The notes beneath the pieces are model-generated. The model was not told the origin of the DNA and ran no database searches. It worked only from the letters and a program-made list of their open reading frames with translations. From contig URJZ01000026.1 in NCBI GenBank assembly GCA_900548305.1, forward strand, positions 1 to 17,116: a DNA stretch of 17,116 nucleotides, read 5' to 3'. Positions 15,221 through 17,116 of this stretch are shown here, one piece after another; the stretch's first letter is position 1, and each line of letters begins with the position of its first letter. The position numbers were made by a program, and so were the translations under genes. This DNA is from an uncultured Oscillospiraceae bacterium (GTDB lineage Bacteria > Bacillota > Clostridia > Oscillospirales > Acutalibacteraceae).

Positions 15221-15307
15221 AATCTTAGCAAGCAGACCATTTGGATATCCAAACGGTAGCTTGCCCGCTTTTGCACAATCTCAGCGAGCAGTATATTTGG
15301 ATAGTCA
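15221..15307. repeat. two 31-base imperfect direct repeats, 56 bases apart
   Basis: Copies start at 15221 and 15277 and agree at 24 of 31 positions by my count; the shared blocks are AATCT, AGC, AGCAG and ATTTGGATA. They fill the space between the reverse transcriptase stop codon and the terminator. Confidence 0.55.
15228..15289 (-). ncRNA. candidate structured RNA in the reverse transcriptase 3' region
   Basis: Hairpin 1 (15228-15264): outer GCAAGC/GCTTGC, a small internal loop, then an inner stem centred on the palindrome TTTGGATATCCAAA (15240-15253) and closed by CC/GG. Hairpin 2 (15263-15289): GCTCGCT with AGCGGGC on the minus strand. In each stem the one imperfect position is a G-U pair in minus-strand RNA but a C-A mismatch in plus-strand RNA, favouring function on the reverse transcriptase strand. 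The two hairpins share two bases. It could also be a recognition structure of the TnpV element. Confidence 0.35.
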
Positions 15308-15336
15308 CACTAAAAAGCACATCGTTTGAGACATCT

Positions 15337-17116
15337 TTAGGAGTCTAAACTACCATATAACTCTATTAAATGCTTGTTTTTATATTGTTTAAATAGTGTT
15401 CTCTGATAAGTCCTGTATGTTAACTGTTTACTTGCATCAAAATTATAATACCCCCAATAAAAAAACAGATTCGATTTATTTGTTTTTAAAAACTCATATA
15501 TTAAATTATTCGCCTTATCGCATGGAGAAGATTCGGTACAATAAATCTCATCAATTTTACTTTGCAATTTCGCTTTTAAATCTGTTGATATATAGGGACA
15601 ATTGCAAAATATTAGCACATACCAAAACTCACGTTGCAACAAAGGTTCATAGGAAATCATATTAGAAATATTATTATCAATAATTGTTTCCGCTTCTTGT
15701 AATATAGTTGAATTATAGAATTTATCATACTGGCTATATATCAAATAATTAGCCAAAATTATGGGGTTATTTTCAGCAATTACATCCTCAAACAATCTAT
15801 CTTCGCTATGCTTTAGTAAAGATATTTTATATTCGTAAAAGAATACAAACCAATTACATATGTCGTTAAGATTTGCCTTTTCATATATGAATGAATATCT
15901 TCTAATAAGATTGAGTATTTTTGTATGATTCTTTTCATCGTTTTTGAATTTTAATTCATCATCAAAATACACTATCATTGAAATTACTTTTTGAGAATGC
16001 TCAAAGCACGGACAAAAAGAATAAACATAAAATGCCAACTCAAGAAAAATAAAAGCTTTACTAGTTTTGCCTTCATCAAAAAGTTTATAACCGTCTTTTT
16101 TATTACTTATATTATTCAATAATGTGCTTAAAATATACGAAACTATAAATCGTCGTTCTTTAGGAAATTCATTCATTAACAAAGAAAATTCATTCTTCAT
16201 TCTATCTAGAGATATATATCCGTTTTTTACCAAATAGTCTATTTCTCCCGATTCGTGCAATTCTCTTTTTTTATAAAACAATTCGGAGACTTTATCAGCA
16301 AATGTTCTTGTTTTGTCTATCCAATCATTTAATACAACCGGGGTCTCTGCAGTATAATATTTCAGTTCGTTTAAATGTAATAAATACTTTTGTGCAGTAG
16401 ATACTATCGTTTTTACAATAGCATCTGTAATAATAGGGGTGTTTGCAAAAATATAAATATCATCTACATATCTAAAAACTCTAAAATCTTTTGGCATTGA
16501 AAGACCTTTAATTTGAAGATTTTCTAGAATTTCTTTATCAATATGTTGAAGTAATATTTCGGCAATCATTCTTGAAAATTCAGGTCCTACAATAACACCA
16601 TTAGAAGATTTACCATTTATATTTTGTAAAACCCTATCGATAATAATAAATAGGTTGCTGTTTTTAGCTTCTTTTGAATCAACAGTATTTCGCTCTATAA
16701 TCCATTTATAGGTATGCGTATAAATACTGTTAAAACACGATTTATAATCAACTTTAGCAAAATATTTATATTTGAAATTACATTGTTGCCATAGTCTTGA
16801 GTTAGTAAAAGAAGAAACAGAATTAAATTTGTGAATTTTAAAATATGCACCTGTTTGTTGTAAAACACTTTTATCTATTTTCTTTGAAGTCTTTGCAAAA
16901 TACTCTGTTAGTCGGTTACTTTTTCTTTTATAAAACAAATCATTATTTTTCCTATGATATCGTAATGAAAAGCAATTGTTATTTTCTAAAAAGCCCAAAA
17001 TTTCCTTTTGATAACATTCGATGAATAAATAAATATTTAATAACCACCAAATTCTAGTTCCATCTCTTGAAGTGGTCCTGCAGGTGACTGGGTTTAACCC
17101 TCCAGCACATACATCT
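15337..17116 (-). CDS. Abi/DRT-type reverse transcriptase, 5' end beyond the window
   Basis: The frame is open from the right edge to the stop at 15337, at least 592 codons. A TTG at 16998 could start a 553-residue form, but the 39 codons before it look coding (RDGTRIWWLLNIYLFIEC), so the gene probably begins outside. Numbered from that TTG, polymerase motif A is AKVDYKSCFNSIYTH with Asp84, GVIVGPEFSR (134-143) is the substrate and template region, and the catalytic box is YVDD at 177-180. The SIYTH extension and VGPE-S-AEI pattern are those of abortive-infection and defence-associated reverse transcriptases (AbiA, AbiK, DRT 'unknown group') rather than group II introns or retrons. About 330 further residues are helical with no recognisable enzyme, like the C-terminal domains of Abi RTs. 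Expected role: anti-phage defence through DNA synthesis. The exact subtype cannot be settled here. Confidence 0.82.
   Translation of the reverse strand, partial: DVCAGGLNPVTCRTTSRDGTRIWWLLNIYLFIECYQKEILGFLENNNCFSLRYHRKNNDLFYKRKSNRLTEYFAKTSKKIDKSVLQQTGAYFKIHKFNSVSSFTNSRLWQQCNFKYKYFAKVDYKSCFNSIYTHTYKWIIERNTVDSKEAKNSNLFIIIDRVLQNINGKSSNGVIVGPEFSRMIAEILLQHIDKEILENLQIKGLSMPKDFRVFRYVDDIYIFANTPIITDAIVKTIVSTAQKYLLHLNELKYYTAETPVVLNDWIDKTRTFADKVSELFYKKRELHESGEIDYLVKNGYISLDRMKNEFSLLMNEFPKERRFIVSYILSTLLNNISNKKDGYKLFDEGKTSKAFIFLELAFYVYSFCPCFEHSQKVISMIVYFDDELKFKNDEKNHTKILNLIRRYSFIYEKANLNDICNWFVFFYEYKISLLKHSEDRLFEDVIAENNPIILANYLIYSQYDKFYNSTILQEAETIIDNNISNMISYEPLLQREFWYVLIFCNCPYISTDLKAKLQSKIDEIYCTESSPCDKANNLIYEFLKTNKSNLFFYWGYYNFDASKQLTYRTYQRTLFKQYKNKHLIELYGSLDS

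Noticed and set aside
15221..15307. CRISPR-like repeats.
   Set aside because: There are only two diverged copies, no further units and no cas genes.
15337..16998. Group II intron or retron reverse transcriptase.
   Set aside because: No maturase or HNH domain, no intron domain V-like sequence, and the motif context (SIYTH, VGPE) is of the Abi/DRT type. A retron msr-msd would lie upstream, outside the window.

Overview
The window looks like a chromosomal stretch of a low-GC, gut-type Clostridia (Firmicutes). The evidence is AT-rich DNA, strong Shine-Dalgarno sites, sigma-A-type promoters, NPQTG sorting signals on secreted proteins, a TnpV protein and an EndoQ-UvrD fusion. I cannot name a species from sequence alone.

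Layout. (1) 1-2100 is a regulatory module. A leftward cluster of small unrecognised proteins diverges from a rightward xre-repressor and ImmA/IrrE-peptidase pair, the arrangement usual at immunity loci of phages and conjugative elements. The roughly 510 bp between them is full of dyads, including three copies of an operator-like sequence in front of the repressor. (2) 2230-4770 holds a zinc alcohol dehydrogenase (+) facing a leftward pair (DUF3783 protein, then a DUF1624/HGSNAT-type membrane protein) across a bidirectional terminator. (3) 4919-8213 is a monocistronic DNA-repair gene: an EndoQ-like PHP nuclease fused to a UvrD/Rep helicase, with a sliding-clamp-type pentapeptide after each half. 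(4) 8290-8490 holds a small frameshifted gene remnant. (5) 8670-12921 carries two leftward paralogous secreted proteins with different beta-helix-like bodies and nearly the same C-terminal Cys-motif and NPQTG anchor. (6) 13560-14200 is a decayed hicAB toxin-antitoxin module: both genes carry frameshifts and the toxin's catalytic His reads Arg. (7) 14770-17116 is accessory DNA: tnpV (+) convergent with a large reverse transcriptase (-) of the Abi/DRT (anti-phage, 'unknown group') type that runs off the right edge.

The strongest lead for an undescribed system is the right end. The reverse transcriptase is followed on its own strand by about 190 nt containing two direct repeats and two hairpins, then a terminator. 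In both hairpins the imperfect pair is a G-U wobble in RNA of the RT strand but a C-A mismatch in RNA of the other strand, which suggests a structured RNA co-transcribed with the RT. The other notable points are the dead hicAB module, the operator array of the repressor, and the dual clamp motifs in the repair fusion.
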